Part shown: positions 63,901 through 64,000 of the stretch, piece by piece
Position numbering within the stretch: the first letter of the stretch is position 1
Layout of the letters: each line of letters opens with the position of its first letter
Assembly (NCBI GenBank): GCA_000499405.2
Contig: HG738138.1
Location: forward strand, 1 to 64,000
DNA length: 64,000 nt
Direction of reading: 5' to 3'
Source of the DNA: Onchocerca volvulus
Lineage: Eukaryota; Nematoda; Chromadorea; Rhabditida; Onchocercidae
Program-made: the position numbers and the translations under genes
Notes under the pieces: generated by a model
Seen by the model: the letters and a program-made list of their open reading frames with translations, nothing else
Database searches by the model: none
What the model was told of the DNA's origin: nothing

Positions 63901-64000
63901 GTTTCTTTTTCTTGTTCGAGGAAAAGGATTACCATTTTTAAGTTGCATTGTTTTTCATTTCATTAATCACTGTTCTGATTTATTATTGTGTTGACTATGT

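Noticed and set aside
1..64000. CRISPR arrays, bacterial operons, prophage or integrated viral genes
   Set aside because: None seen. The coding structure is intron-split and eukaryotic throughout.

Overview
This window is the end of a nematode chromosome. It opens on the telomere: bases 1-50 are an uninterrupted AAGCCT array, which is TTAGGC on the other strand, the nematode telomere unit. The rest is AT-rich DNA with small, intron-split genes whose introns end in TTTCAG-like sites, as in nematodes. Several first coding exons sit on or just after such a site, which fits spliced-leader trans-splicing. The species cannot be named from sequence alone; a spirurid or filarial-type parasitic nematode would fit but is a guess.

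Layout. 1-7.6 kb is subtelomere with no convincing gene: telomere array, two degenerate telomere-derived units of about 165 bp, a short GC-rich patch, a purine-only minisatellite, diverged AT-rich duplicated blocks, and one copy of a 0.64-0.69 kb mobile element. From 8 kb inward, five conserved genes can be modelled exon by exon with every splice phase closing, all on the minus strand and so reading toward the telomere: a KCTD/BTB-T1 protein (8.0-9.1 kb), the kinase PDK1 (17.2-20.0 kb), an NCKIPSD/SPIN90-type protein (30.1-32.1 kb), a makorin RING E3 ligase (33.6-36.0 kb), and a 21-exon FRMD4-type FERM plus CUPID scaffold (40.2-52.8 kb). Between and beyond them lie weaker candidates: a small secreted protein upstream of PDK1 (about 20.9-21.2 kb, minus), a plus-strand three-exon gene (25.2-30.0 kb), a CLIC/thioredoxin-like remnant (38.7-39.2 kb), a 71-residue plus-strand ORF inside an FRMD4 intron (48.0 kb), an unrecognised two-exon C-terminus (55.2-55.6 kb, minus), a 57-residue signal-peptide ORF (57.7 kb) and an unrecognised plus-strand gene at the right edge (61.8-63.9 kb).

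The conserved genes do not form a pathway. PDK1 is the phosphoinositide-dependent activator of AGC kinases. SPIN90 and FRMD4 proteins act at the actin cortex and cell junctions. Makorin is an RNA-binding ubiquitin ligase, and KCTD proteins are usually oligomeric adaptors.

The best discovery is a TG...CA-ended element at 23762-24399 with an exact 4-bp target duplication (CATT). Its uninterrupted target is preserved in the same window, as an inverted paralogous copy near 58.26 kb, so the insertion can be read directly. A second copy lies at 1898-2586 in the subtelomere. The conserved genes also contain two GC-AG introns with an identical GCTAGTTT donor.
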